This document shows, piece after piece, positions 46,147 to 54,859 of a stretch of DNA of 64,000 nt; within the stretch, counting starts at the first letter, position 1; each line of letters starts with the position of its first letter. The DNA is from Lysobacterales bacterium. GTDB lineage: Bacteria > Pseudomonadota > Gammaproteobacteria > Xanthomonadales > UBA2363. The notes beneath the pieces were generated by a model. The model searched no databases, had not been told where the DNA came from, and worked only from the letters and a program-made list of their open reading frames with translations. The position numbers and the translations under genes were made by a program. The stretch covers positions 310,001 through 374,000 of the forward strand of contig JAHCAT010000001.1 in assembly GCA_019634735.1 (NCBI GenBank), given 5' to 3'.

Positions 46147-46713
46147 ATGCACCCACGGAACCTGCTGTTGGTGCTGTGCCTGCTTCCACTGGCTGCGGCC
46201 GCCGATTTTCCGGATATCGACGAAGGCTGCCTCGACTGCCATCGCCCCACCCGGGTCCGTCTGCAGATTCCGATCATCGAGGGCCAGAGCCGTGGTTACC
46301 TGCTGAACCAGCTCAGGCGCTTCCAGGAACGTCACCGCGACAGCTTCCCGATGTCCGCCCTGGTCGCCGGCATGTCGGAGCCCGACCTGGCGGCGCTGGC
46401 CGACGAGCTCTCATCGAGGTCGTGGCCGGACTTGCGGATCCGTGTCGAGGACGCGGCAGTGGAACGGGGCCGGGTCCGGATCGGACAGCTGGCCTGCGAG
46501 GCCTGTCATGGTCCGGCCTTCCTTGGCGAGGGCGACCTGCCGCGAATCGCCGGGCAGCATCCAGGCTACCTGCGACGGCAACTGGACGCCTTCGGCGAAA
46601 GCCATCGTCACCATCCGCCGTCCGGGACCGGCGCCCCGCTGACCCGGCTCAGCGCGCGCGATCGTGCCGACATCGCCGCCTTCCTCCACGCGGTCGCCGA
46701 CCCGGGCGAGTAA
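46147..46713 (+). CDS. diheme c-type cytochrome
   Basis: A 188-residue periplasmic protein with a signal peptide (NLLLVLCLLPLAAAA). It has two heme c sites: CLDCH near residue 28 and CEACH near residue 120. Each domain has a c4-like cytochrome c fold with LNQLRRFQERH and LRRQLDAFGESH helices. The first domain has candidate axial Met residues (FPMSALVAGM); in the second domain the equivalent stretch is HHPPSGTGAPLTRLS with no Met, so that heme may be high spin or His-ligated. The start is ATG 46147, seven bases after GGGGGAG. It should carry electrons to a terminal oxidase or peroxidase, but no partner is adjacent. Confidence 0.85.
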   Translation: MHPRNLLLVLCLLPLAAAADFPDIDEGCLDCHRPTRVRLQIPIIEGQSRGYLLNQLRRFQERHRDSFPMSALVAGMSEPDLAALADELSSRSWPDLRIRVEDAAVERGRVRIGQLACEACHGPAFLGEGDLPRIAGQHPGYLRRQLDAFGESHRHHPPSGTGAPLTRLSARDRADIAAFLHAVADPGE

Positions 46714-46719
46714 GGGCAG

Positions 46720-46748
46720 GTCGACAGGCGCGCATGGCGCCTGCCGAC
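46720..46748. terminator. hairpin between convergent genes
   Basis: A 12-base stem with one mismatch (GTCGACAGGCGC at 46720-46731 and GCGCCTGCCGAC at 46737-46748) with a 5-base loop, seven bases after the cytochrome stop. It lies between convergent genes and could end both transcripts; no T tract follows. Confidence 0.55.
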
Positions 46749-46819
46749 TGCGGACGGGGCCGGCCTGCCTGGTCGTGGTCCGGGCCGTTCGTCTCCTGCA
46801 CTTGTCCGGTGGGCAGGGT

Positions 46820-47263
46820 TCAAGGGCAGGAAAGGCTGATCTGTGCGCTGGCGGCTAGTCCGAACGGCGAGACGACTTCGACTGCCAGGACATGGTCGCC
46901 ATCCTGGCCAGCCACGCAGGTGACGATCTGGTGTGGCGAGGTTGCGGCGGTGGGGTCGGGCAACATCAGCCCGCCAGTCGCAATCCATGCGTAGCCGAGG
47001 TTATCGCCCTGGGGCCAAGCCTCACAGTAGTAGCTTCCAGCATCCAGATGGCATTCGAGCCGGACTTCCGGTGGGGACACCCGGGAGGAGGTGCAGCGAT
47101 GCAGCTCGAAATCGCAATCCTCGCCGCTCTGACCGATCTGGATTGCGTAGGTGTCGCCCGTGTCGCAGGACACGATGGAGCAGGACGGACTGGCCATGGC
47201 GCTGGCGGACGCCAGGGCCGAGGTCGAGAGGGCGAGGCGGGAGATCAAGGTGGAAATGGACAT
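46820..47263 (-). CDS. small secreted Ig-like protein
   Basis: A 147-residue protein with a signal peptide (LALSTSALASASAMA). Eight cysteines (for example CSIVSCDTGDTY, DCDFELHRC, LECHLDAGSYYCEAW, IVTCVAG and a C-terminal LSCP) suggest disulfides. The end, GYAWIATGGLMLPDP followed by VLAVEVVSPFGLAASAQISL, resembles a PKD or Ig-like beta-sandwich repeat. Function unknown. GGAG precedes ATG 47263. Convergent with the cytochrome gene. Confidence 0.6.
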   Translation of the reverse strand: MSISTLISRLALSTSALASASAMASPSCSIVSCDTGDTYAIQIGQSGEDCDFELHRCTSSRVSPPEVRLECHLDAGSYYCEAWPQGDNLGYAWIATGGLMLPDPTAATSPHQIVTCVAGQDGDHVLAVEVVSPFGLAASAQISLSCP

Positions 47264-47355
47264 GCGGTACTCCGAGTAGGGGTGGTCAGCCGGGCGTCCC
47301 CCACGTCCGACGACTGTCTAACTCGGAAACCGGCAGCTCTCCCGATCAGCTTCGA

Positions 47356-49932
47356 TCAGTTTTCTGACCGCTCGGCCTCCCGCCGGGCCAGATAGTCGAG
47401 CGCCTTCTCTCGGATGGCCCCGGCCCGACCACAGGCCAGGGGTGGTGCAGCTCCATGGCAGCCCGCCGCAGCCATGGCGCGTTCGGAAACATCCATCTGC
47501 CGTCTCACGTTCGAGAGGTTGCCAATCTCCGGACAGGCGGCCGCGCCCGGGCTGGCGACCAGGTCCAGCGCTTCCAGCGAGCGCTCGTGGCGCAGCAGCA
47601 GGTCTGCGAGGATCGAGCGGAACAGGCAGACACTGATATCGCCCGGCTCCTGGTGCTGCTCCCCGGATCGCAGCACCTCGCGCAGGATCGGTTCGGCTCG
47701 CGCGTCGCCATCGGGTAGCTTCATTGTGTAGAGGGCAAGGTTGTAGCCTGCGCGAAGCGTGTTGCGATGTCCTTCACCGAGCACATCCTTCCAGGCTGTC
47801 CAGGCGCGCTGGTACAGGTCTACCGCCTCCTGGTACTGGCCGAGGTGGAAGTGGGTCTCGCCCAGGGCGGTCCGGGCCAGGGCGGCCATGGCACTGTCGT
47901 CGCCGTAACTAACGATCAACCGCTCCATCACCGGTGCCAGGTCAGCCAACGCCTGTTCACCGCGACCGGCAGCCGCCATGGCATTCATTCGCCTGAGCTG
48001 GGTGCGGGCGACCCGTGGATGGTCATCGGCAAGTGTGCTGAGTTGCCAAGCCAGAGTCCCATCAAGTTCGGCCAGCATTTCCTCGAATCGTCGCATCAGG
48101 CGATACAGGTCGGCGATCCGCCAACGCGCCTCGGTGGCCAGCTCGTTGTCCGGACCGGCGTCGGCAACCGTCTGCAACACGTTTCGCAATCGCTCCTCCG
48201 CCAGGAGATATCGACCCGTGCGCGTTTCGAGCCATGCTTGCGCCACCGACCACTCCGGCGACTCGCCGCCACCCTCCAGTGCCTGTTGCTGCAGGAGGGC
48301 GTCGGCGGTCTCGACGTCACCGAGGTTCATGAGCGCCCGCGCCGCCACCAGGCGCAGGCGGGTGATCGTCGCGAAATCGGCGTCCGTCCGGTCGACCAGG
48401 GCGAGTGCGCGCTGCGCCAGGGCGGCGGCGCGCGAATCGGAGGACAGGTCGAATTCGACACCAGCCAGGGTGTCGGCGAGCTTGACGAACAGGGCCGGCT
48501 GGCTTTCCGCCACCGCTTCCAGACGGGGCAGGGCGGCGTCCAGCACCTGCCGGACGCGCATGTCGGCACCGGCGACGCGCGCCGGATCGGCGGCAAGGAA
48601 GGCGCCGCGCAGGACCTCGACGACGGCCTCCGCACGATCCCGCTCCAGGACGGCGGCGTTGCGTTGACGTGCCAGTTCGAAGGTCTGCATTGCCGTTGCC
48701 AGGGTGCCCGCAATAACCGCGAGGGCCAGAGCGGCGCCGAGCGACACGGCAACGCGGTTTCGCGCGACGAAACGGCCGATCCGGTAGGCGCGCTCACCCC
48801 GGCGGGCTTGGATGGGGCGGCGGTCGAGGTGCCGCTCGATGTCCGCGTCGAGTTCGGCGACGCTCGCGTAGCGATCTTCAGGGCGTTTCCGAAGACAGCG
48901 CAGAATGATCGTGTCGAGGTCGCCGGCAAGGCGCCTGGCCAGCGCCGCAGGCCCTGGAAGTGCTCGGGCAGCGGCGATCTGCGCGCTTCCGGCGCGCTGG
49001 CTGGGCGGCTGCGGTGGCACCTCGAGCAGCAGTCGTTCGATTTCTCCCGGGCGCAACCCCGAGGTGACGAACACCGGCTGGCCGGTCAGGAGTTCATAGG
49101 CCAGTGCGCCCAGGGCATAGACATCGCAGGCGACGCCGGTGGGCTCGCCCCTGAGCTGTTCGGGCGCGGCGTGGCCGGGCGTCAGGAACCGCTCGGTGGT
49201 CGCGGTGTGGGTGTCGTCCGCAGGGGCAAGCGACTTGCCGATCCCGAAGTCGAGCAGCTTGGGCTGCCCGCTGGCGGTCACCAGGACATTGCCGGGTTTG
49301 AGGTCCCGATGCACCACCAGGCGGCCATGGGCATGCGCCACCGCCGACAGGATCCGGCGCAGAAGCCGCAGCCGCTCCTCGATCCCGAGACTGCGCCGGT
49401 CGCACCAGTCCAGCAGGGGCTCGCCGTCGATCAGTTCCATGGCGACCCAGGGCGTCCCATCGGCGAGGCGTCCGGCATCGATGAAACCGCAGATGCCCGG
49501 GTGGTCGAGATGGGCGAGGAGGCGACGTTCGGTCGAAAAGCGCTCGAGCACGGCCGGCTGCAGACGGTCGCCACGCACCAGCTTCAGGGCGACCGGCGGC
49601 GCCTGCGGCACCTCGGCCCGCACCGCGCGGTAGACCTGGCCCATGCCGCCGCGCCCCAGAACCGCCTCGATCTGCCAGGGACCGACCCGCCCCCCTTCGG
49701 CAGAAAGTGCCACGGGCAGCAGGGCAAGGGCGCCCTCGGAAAGCGCCTGCAGGCCGGTTTCGCCCAGCGGGCTGGCACCCCCCCGGCCCACTTCGAGCAG
49801 AGCCAGCACCTCGGCGAGCAGGTCCGGATCGTCCGGGCAGGCGCGGATCAGGGCAGGCACCTGCTCGTCCGCGGGCAACCCGGCAGCGAGGTGGAACAGG
49901 TCCTGGAGCCGCTTCGCGCGTGCCTCCGCCAT
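47356..49932 (-). CDS. transmembrane Ser/Thr protein kinase with TPR region
   Basis: An 858-residue protein. After an N-terminal helical segment (about 85 residues) comes a protein kinase domain with P-loop LGRGGMGQVYRA, Lys in ALKLV, catalytic VVHRDLKPGNVLV, DFG in LLDFGIGKS and APE in HAAPEQLRG, all intact. A membrane helix near residue 420 (VSLGAALALAVIAGTLATAM) is followed by about 430 residues of helical repeats typical of TPR-like arrays outside the membrane. The gene starts 17 bases after the ECF sigma gene and should be in its operon. Such ECF-kinase pairs are frequent in Lysobacterales, where the kinase may activate the sigma factor by phosphorylation. Confidence 0.9.
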   Translation of the reverse strand: MAEARAKRLQDLFHLAAGLPADEQVPALIRACPDDPDLLAEVLALLEVGRGGASPLGETGLQALSEGALALLPVALSAEGGRVGPWQIEAVLGRGGMGQVYRAVRAEVPQAPPVALKLVRGDRLQPAVLERFSTERRLLAHLDHPGICGFIDAGRLADGTPWVAMELIDGEPLLDWCDRRSLGIEERLRLLRRILSAVAHAHGRLVVHRDLKPGNVLVTASGQPKLLDFGIGKSLAPADDTHTATTERFLTPGHAAPEQLRGEPTGVACDVYALGALAYELLTGQPVFVTSGLRPGEIERLLLEVPPQPPSQRAGSAQIAAARALPGPAALARRLAGDLDTIILRCLRKRPEDRYASVAELDADIERHLDRRPIQARRGERAYRIGRFVARNRVAVSLGAALALAVIAGTLATAMQTFELARQRNAAVLERDRAEAVVEVLRGAFLAADPARVAGADMRVRQVLDAALPRLEAVAESQPALFVKLADTLAGVEFDLSSDSRAAALAQRALALVDRTDADFATITRLRLVAARALMNLGDVETADALLQQQALEGGGESPEWSVAQAWLETRTGRYLLAEERLRNVLQTVADAGPDNELATEARWRIADLYRLMRRFEEMLAELDGTLAWQLSTLADDHPRVARTQLRRMNAMAAAGRGEQALADLAPVMERLIVSYGDDSAMAALARTALGETHFHLGQYQEAVDLYQRAWTAWKDVLGEGHRNTLRAGYNLALYTMKLPDGDARAEPILREVLRSGEQHQEPGDISVCLFRSILADLLLRHERSLEALDLVASPGAAACPEIGNLSNVRRQMDVSERAMAAAGCHGAAPPLACGRAGAIREKALDYLARREAERSEN

Positions 49933-49949
49933 GGCCGGTCGAACCGCGC

Positions 49950-50522
49950 TCAGTGGGTCGAAAAGTCCAGTTGTCGGCCCAGCCACGCCCGTGCGAACCG
50001 CCACTGACGGCCGACCGTGGCGCTGGACGAGCCGAGCACTTCCGCCACCTCGTCGACGGTAAGGCCGGAGAAGACGCGCAGCTCGACCACCCGGGCGCAC
50101 TCGGCATCCATGCGCTCGAGGCCGTCGAGGGCCTGGTCCAGCGCCAGCCAGTCGACGCCGTCCCGTTGGGTCGGCAATTCGCCCGACAGCTGCTCGTCCA
50201 GTGCGACCACCACCGTGCCGCCCCCGCGCTTGGCGCTGTGGCGCTGCCGGACATGGTCGACCAGGACCCGGCGGATCACCGTCGCGGCGATCGCGAAGAA
50301 ATGGTTGCGGTCCTGCCAATCCACCCGCTGCTGCCTGTGCAGCCGTTCATACGCCTCGTGGGCGAGTTCGGTCGCGCGCAGGGTCGCCGGTCCGCCGCTT
50401 CGGAACAGCTGGGCGCGGGCCATGTCGTGCAGCACCGGATAGATGCGCTCGATCAGGGAGTTCTCGACACTGCGGTCGCCACGCTTCCAGGCATGCAGCA
50501 GGTCGGTGACGTCAGCGTCCAT
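49950..50522 (-). CDS. ECF-type RNA polymerase sigma factor
   Basis: A 190-residue sigma factor of the ECF type (Sig-70_X6-like branch). Region 2 shows DMARAQLFR with LAHEAYERL and RNHFFAIAATVIRRVLVDH; region 4 shows LERMDAECARVVELRVFSGLTVDEVAEVLG and a helix-turn-helix ending SATVGRQWRFARAWL. There is no anti-sigma gene; the downstream kinase is the likely partner, as in kinase-associated ECF groups. The ATG at 50522 follows no strong ribosome site. The promoter should lie in the 133 bases upstream. Confidence 0.9.
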   Translation of the reverse strand: MDADVTDLLHAWKRGDRSVENSLIERIYPVLHDMARAQLFRSGGPATLRATELAHEAYERLHRQQRVDWQDRNHFFAIAATVIRRVLVDHVRQRHSAKRGGGTVVVALDEQLSGELPTQRDGVDWLALDQALDGLERMDAECARVVELRVFSGLTVDEVAEVLGSSSATVGRQWRFARAWLGRQLDFSTH

Positions 50523-50620
50523 CGTCGGTGGTCCCGTTCCAAGACCCGCATGCTACAGGTGGCCGGGCGTGTCGGTGACAGCCCGGATTCGTGAACTTTC
50601 GTGGCGGAACCAGCCCCCCG

Positions 50621-50646
50621 GGGGGCGGCACGTGTGTGCCCCCCCC
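50621..50646 (-). terminator. hairpin after the S9 peptidase gene
   Basis: Read leftward, the stem is 5+5 bp with one internal mismatch around the loop and begins ten bases after the stop codon at 50656 (arms 50621-50631 and 50636-50646, G/C runs flanking CGGCAC/GTGCC). It has no T tract. It separates the S9 gene from the ECF operon that follows on the same strand. Confidence 0.5.
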
Positions 50647-50655
50647 TCGACCGGA

Positions 50656-52743
50656 TCAGTTGCGGACCGCCTGTTCGTGCCCCGCCAGGGCAGTCGCCAG
50701 CTCGGGGACGCCATCGGCCCCCACGGGAACCGTGATGCTGGAGCCGTCGAAGTCGGAACCGATCGGCTCGGCACGGCCTGCCAGGCAGACCGCCAGAAAG
50801 CCCTCGGCGACCGCCGTGAACGCCTTGCTGTTTTCCGGCCGGGCGAAGCCATGACCCTCGTCGGGGAACAGGACGTAGGTGACAGGGATGCCGCGTGCCT
50901 GCATGGCCTCGACGATCTGGTCGCTCTCCGCCTTGACCACCCGCGGGTCGTTGGCGCCCTGGGCGATCAGCAATGGGCGCTGGATCCGATCGACGTGGCT
51001 GATCGGCGAGCGTTCCATCAGCAACGCCCGGCCTTCCTCGGTGCGCGGGTCGCCGACCCGGCGGTACCACTGTTCCATGAAGCTGGCCCAGTAGGCCGGG
51101 AACGACTCGAACAGGGTGACCAGGTTGGACGGCCCGACGATGTCCACCCCGCACCGGAAGGTCTCCGGGGTGAAGGTCAGACCGACCAGGGTGGCGTAGC
51201 CGCCATAGCTGCCGCCCATGATCGCCACCTGGTCGGCGCGGGTCACGCCGCGGTCGACGGCCCATTGCACCGCGTCGACCAGGTCGTCGTGCATGGCGCC
51301 CGCCCACTCATGGTTGCTGTGGTTGACGAAGTCCTTGCCGAAGCCGGTGGACCCGCGGTAGTTGACCTGGAGCACGGCGTAACCGCGATTGGCCAACCAC
51401 TGCGGATAGCTCGAATAGCCGTACTGATCGCGGGCCCAGGGCCCGCCATGGACCAGCAGCACCAGGGGTACCGGCGCGGCAGGGTGGCCGTCGCGATCGG
51501 GATCCGCGAAAGCCGGGAGGGTCAGGTAGCTAACCAGGGTCAGGCCATCGCGACTGGGGATTTCGACCGGCCACATGGGCACCAAGGGCTTGCCGTCAAG
51601 CGCCGGGCGGGCACTGAACAGGCGGGTGATCGTCCCGTCGCCGGCACGGTCGTAGCGGTAGTAGGTGGACGGCTCCTCGGCAGCGGCATAAGCGACGATC
51701 CAGACCGAATCGTCCAGCGTGCGGGCCGAAACGGACGCCTCGCCGGCGCCAAGGGCGCGCAGCCGTTCCATGTCGGTGGCGATCTCCTGGTCCAGCACGG
51801 TCCACTCGTTGCGCAGGTAGTTGGCGGCAACTGCCTGCGCCCGCCCGGTCTGCGGATGGACCAGTGCGTCGGACACGTCGGCCCGGGGGTCCTCGAACAC
51901 CAGGGTCCGCTCGCCGCTGGCGAGGTCGACCTCGTACAGCGCCACAGTGTTCCTGTCCCGGGATTCGCGCAGGTAGACGCTGGCGCCGTCCGTGGTGACG
52001 CTCAGGTAGCCGGTGGTCAGGTAGTCGTCGAAGCCGATGCTCTCGCGCACCTTCCAGCCGCCGTCCTCGGTGGGCTCGAGCACGTCGGTGCCGCCATCCT
52101 CGCGCGAGCGCGTGGCAAGACGGACCCGGAAGTCCGGGCCGGTCAGGTAGCCGGCGATTCGCTCGCTGTTGCGTTGCACCAGCGAACGTTCGCCGCTGGC
52201 CAGGTCGACCCGGTACAGGTCGTGCCACTGGCGGTCGCGGTCGTTCATGCCGACCAGGATCTGGTCCGGGTGCAGGTGGCTGACTTCGTACACCACCGCC
52301 CGCGTGCTCTCGAACGGCGTCAGGTCGCGGCTGGTGCCGCGGACCAGGTCGACCGCATACAGGTGAAAGTCCTCATCGCCGCCGCTGTCGCGCAGGTAGA
52401 GCAGTGTGTCGGGGCGGTAGGACCAGAAGTACTGCCGGATGCCACGTGCCGTGTCGCTGGTGACGGCGCGGCTGGCGGCGACATCGTCGGCCGGGGCGAC
52501 CCAGACGTTCAGTACGCCATCGACCGGCGCGATCCAGCTCAGGTACCTGCCATCAGGGCTGATCTGGACGTTGGCACGCTCGGGGTTGCCGAACAGGGTT
52601 TCGCGCGGGATCAGTGGCACCTCTTCGAGGCGGGTCGGCGCTCGCGCCTGCGCGGGTTCGCCCGGCGGCGCAGGGGCTGGCTCCCGGCTGCAGGCGACTG
52701 CCGCAAGCGCCAGCAGGCTTGCCAGGATGGGACGCAGGATCAT
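50656..52743 (-). CDS. S9-family prolyl oligopeptidase-like lipoprotein
   Basis: A 695-residue serine peptidase of the S9 family. The signal peptide ends in a lipobox (LLALAAVAC), so it is lipid-anchored. Residues 40-400 form the beta-propeller gate with repeats such as VQISPDGRYLSWIAPVDG and DLYRVDLASGERSL. The C-terminal hydrolase domain has the nucleophile in GGSYGGY, Asp in GANDPRV and His in DEGHGF, a complete triad. It should cleave short peptides after Pro or related residues in the periplasm. ATG 52743 is chosen because AGGAG lies eight bases upstream; ATG 52758 is possible. It is the gene before the ECF sigma operon, on the same strand. Confidence 0.9.
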   Translation of the reverse strand: MILRPILASLLALAAVACSREPAPAPPGEPAQARAPTRLEEVPLIPRETLFGNPERANVQISPDGRYLSWIAPVDGVLNVWVAPADDVAASRAVTSDTARGIRQYFWSYRPDTLLYLRDSGGDEDFHLYAVDLVRGTSRDLTPFESTRAVVYEVSHLHPDQILVGMNDRDRQWHDLYRVDLASGERSLVQRNSERIAGYLTGPDFRVRLATRSREDGGTDVLEPTEDGGWKVRESIGFDDYLTTGYLSVTTDGASVYLRESRDRNTVALYEVDLASGERTLVFEDPRADVSDALVHPQTGRAQAVAANYLRNEWTVLDQEIATDMERLRALGAGEASVSARTLDDSVWIVAYAAAEEPSTYYRYDRAGDGTITRLFSARPALDGKPLVPMWPVEIPSRDGLTLVSYLTLPAFADPDRDGHPAAPVPLVLLVHGGPWARDQYGYSSYPQWLANRGYAVLQVNYRGSTGFGKDFVNHSNHEWAGAMHDDLVDAVQWAVDRGVTRADQVAIMGGSYGGYATLVGLTFTPETFRCGVDIVGPSNLVTLFESFPAYWASFMEQWYRRVGDPRTEEGRALLMERSPISHVDRIQRPLLIAQGANDPRVVKAESDQIVEAMQARGIPVTYVLFPDEGHGFARPENSKAFTAVAEGFLAVCLAGRAEPIGSDFDGSSITVPVGADGVPELATALAGHEQAVRN

Positions 52744-52859
52744 TGCCGGGCTCCTCATGGCGAAAACAGGACCCCGATCCTACTCCCCGGGCCGCCCCGC
52801 GAACCCTTGCCAGAGGTCATGGCCGCAGCCTGGCGCCGCTCGTTTTCTGGCCGGCCCGC

Positions 52860-53297
52860 TCAGTGGCGTTCCGGCGCAGGTGCACCGGCAGTCCGGCTGG
52901 CGCCCTCGATCATCGCCTCGGCCATCGCCCCGTAGACCTGCGCCCAGGCGTCCTCCACCCCGGGCGACCAGGCTGGCCCAAGGGCATCATGGAGGCTGCG
53001 CAACAGCGCGGCCCCGACCGCGTCGTAGTGCGACTCCTGCGCGCCGTAGCCGACGTGGCGCCGCCCCATGTCGGCGAACAGGGCGTGCAGTTCATCGGGT
53101 CGGTCGAGCGCCGATACGATGGCCGCCAGCATCGACATGAGTTTCTCGCCCTGCGCTTCCATGTCTTCGGGAAACAGGGGTCTGGCCTGCGGCGCCAGGT
53201 CGAACAGGTGGCGGTAGAACAGGGCGGCGGTGTCACCGGAACCGCCCTGCAACACCGCGAAGCTGGAACGTACGCGTTCGATGTCCTCGGGCGACAT
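52860..53297 (-). CDS. single-domain bacterial globin
   Basis: A 145-residue heme protein related to flavohemoglobin globin domains. The proximal heme ligand is His in GRRHVGYGAQESHYDAVGAAL, and the N-terminal helix reads DIERVRSSFAVLQ with RHLFDLAPQARPLFP as the C-helix and CD corner. It lacks a reductase domain, so it belongs to the single-domain (Vgb-like) type and could bind O2 or NO. It lies among secreted-protein genes and is 21 bases after the small signal-peptide protein gene; the two may share a transcript. Confidence 0.85.
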   Translation of the reverse strand: MSPEDIERVRSSFAVLQGGSGDTAALFYRHLFDLAPQARPLFPEDMEAQGEKLMSMLAAIVSALDRPDELHALFADMGRRHVGYGAQESHYDAVGAALLRSLHDALGPAWSPGVEDAWAQVYGAMAEAMIEGASRTAGAPAPERH

Positions 53298-53318
53298 GGT
53301 CGGCTCCAGGGTTCGGGG

Positions 53319-53597
53319 TCAGAAGGACACGGCGTCGATACGGTCGATCCGCACCACGATACGCCCATGCTGGGCGCTGCGGCCGACCACCTGATCGCCT
53401 TCGATGGCGGTCACCAGCAAGGCAAGGCTGGCGCCCTGCACATGCACGGTGACGCTCCGGTTGCCGGCCTCGCGCGCTTGCTCGAGGGTCTGCCGGATGG
53501 CGTCGCCGGCCGGCTGGGCGTGCGGGGCCCGCAAGGGGACCAGCAGGGTCATGCAGACGGCGACGGCGAGGAGCACGGCGCGACTTGACAGGTTCAT
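53319..53597 (-). CDS. small secreted protein, unknown
   Basis: A 92-residue protein with signal peptide (VLLAVAVCMTLLVPLRAPHA). The mature chain is about 65 residues: AIRQTLEQAREAGNRSVTV followed by a strand-rich part (LALLVTAIEGDQVVGRSAQ and RIVVRIDRIDAVSF), which looks like a small all-beta, SH3- or Sm-like fold. No family is recognised. AAGGAGAA lies just before ATG 53597. It is directly upstream of the globin gene on the same strand. Confidence 0.6.
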   Translation of the reverse strand: MNLSSRAVLLAVAVCMTLLVPLRAPHAQPAGDAIRQTLEQAREAGNRSVTVHVQGASLALLVTAIEGDQVVGRSAQHGRIVVRIDRIDAVSF

Positions 53598-53664
53598 GGA
53601 CTTCTCCTTGGTTGGACGGGGTGGCGGGACGGAGGGACGGATCGGTTGGCGGCCGGAAGGGCCG

Positions 53665-54747
53665 TCATTCCATGCCGTGGCTGAAGATGCTCTCGAACTC
53701 GTAGGCACCGATGTCCACCTGGCCTTCGACGACGCGCGGCACGCCGGCCAGGTCGTAGGGCGGCAGCCCGGAATGCGGCGATGACAGCCCGGCGTTGCGC
53801 AGCGGCGAAGCCGCGCCAGGCAGCGGGTAACCCGGGTCCACGAAACCGGCATGGGCGGCAAGGTTGCCCTGTCCCGTCCCCAGCAGCCCATGACCTTCGG
53901 CGCTGAGGTTGTGGCGCACCCGCGCCTGGATGGCGCCACTGAGCTCGATCTCCCGGTTGCCCGGCGACCCGCCGGCCAGCGCATTTCCCCACACGACGTT
54001 GTTCTCTATCCATTTCACCGTGGCGGCGTTGCCCGGGAAATGCACGACCCAGGGCGTGCCGGCCTGGTTGCCGGTCAGCGTGTTGCCGGCGATGACGGCC
54101 TTGCCGACGTGGGCGCCGGCGTCCTGGTAGGAACGGACCACCGAGGCGATGGTGCTGTTCCAGGCGATGAGATTGCCCAGCAGGTCGATATCGCCGCCGC
54201 GCACGCTGAGCACCACGGCGCTGTCGCACTGGTTGTCGATCACCCGGGTGCGCACCATCCGGGCATGGTGGCGCCCGTGCAGGTTCAGTGCGCAGCCGTG
54301 GCCACCCATTTCATCGGCGCCGGTCAGCGTGAGGTTGGTGATGGTCACCACCGGGCGGGGTTGGGCCGGATCATCCGGCGTGTCGATCCGCAGAATGCCG
54401 CGACCCGGGGCCGGCAGCAGCACGGTCCGGCTGGCGTCGGGATCCTGGGCGTTGCACAGGTTGTCGCGCCAGCCACCGGAGATGACCAGATTCTTGCCGT
54501 CGCTCAACACCGCCGCATAGGTCGAGAGCGGCCCCATCGCCCAGCTGGTCGGCATGCGCACGTTGCGGATGCGTACCTCGTCGGATTCGCCATTGCTGCC
54601 AACCAGCGCCAGGACGTTGCGAAGCTCGGTCGCATTGTTGGCGCAGAACACGGCAGCGCGGGCCACTGGCGGGGTCGCGGACAGGACAAGAACAAGAAGC
54701 AGCGGAAGGACCGTCCGGACAGCACCGGCAGGCAGGATCTTGGACAT
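53665..54747 (-). CDS. secreted beta-helix protein with FESIFSHGME tail
   Basis: A 360-residue protein with signal peptide (TVLPLLLVLVLSATPPVARA). The mature chain is built of short strands with repeated N-x-x and turns (VISGGWRDNLCNAQDPD, VVTITNLTLTGADEMGGHG, DIDLLGNLIAWNSTIASVV and VKWIENNVVWGNAL), which is the pattern of right-handed parallel beta-helix proteins. It ends with VDIGAYEFESIFSHGME; the last ten residues resemble the D-x-I-F-x-x-G-F-E tail of the protein ending at 13560, with E and M in place of D and F. No catalytic residues visible. ATG 54747 begins the signal peptide. Confidence 0.65.
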   Translation of the reverse strand: MSKILPAGAVRTVLPLLLVLVLSATPPVARAAVFCANNATELRNVLALVGSNGESDEVRIRNVRMPTSWAMGPLSTYAAVLSDGKNLVISGGWRDNLCNAQDPDASRTVLLPAPGRGILRIDTPDDPAQPRPVVTITNLTLTGADEMGGHGCALNLHGRHHARMVRTRVIDNQCDSAVVLSVRGGDIDLLGNLIAWNSTIASVVRSYQDAGAHVGKAVIAGNTLTGNQAGTPWVVHFPGNAATVKWIENNVVWGNALAGGSPGNREIELSGAIQARVRHNLSAEGHGLLGTGQGNLAAHAGFVDPGYPLPGAASPLRNAGLSSPHSGLPPYDLAGVPRVVEGQVDIGAYEFESIFSHGME

Positions 54748-54859
54748 CTCGTGAATTCCAGGGCATCGACGCCGGGGTGGCACCGCCGGACCCGACAGTG
54801 ACGCCGACCGCGCTGGCGTGCCTGACGGCTGCGTTGCCGGCACATTTTTTTCTTTTAAG

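Noticed and set aside
54842-54858. T-rich stretch after a weak stem, as an intrinsic terminator
   Set aside because: It would work only on the plus strand, where no gene ends; both neighbours run leftward.
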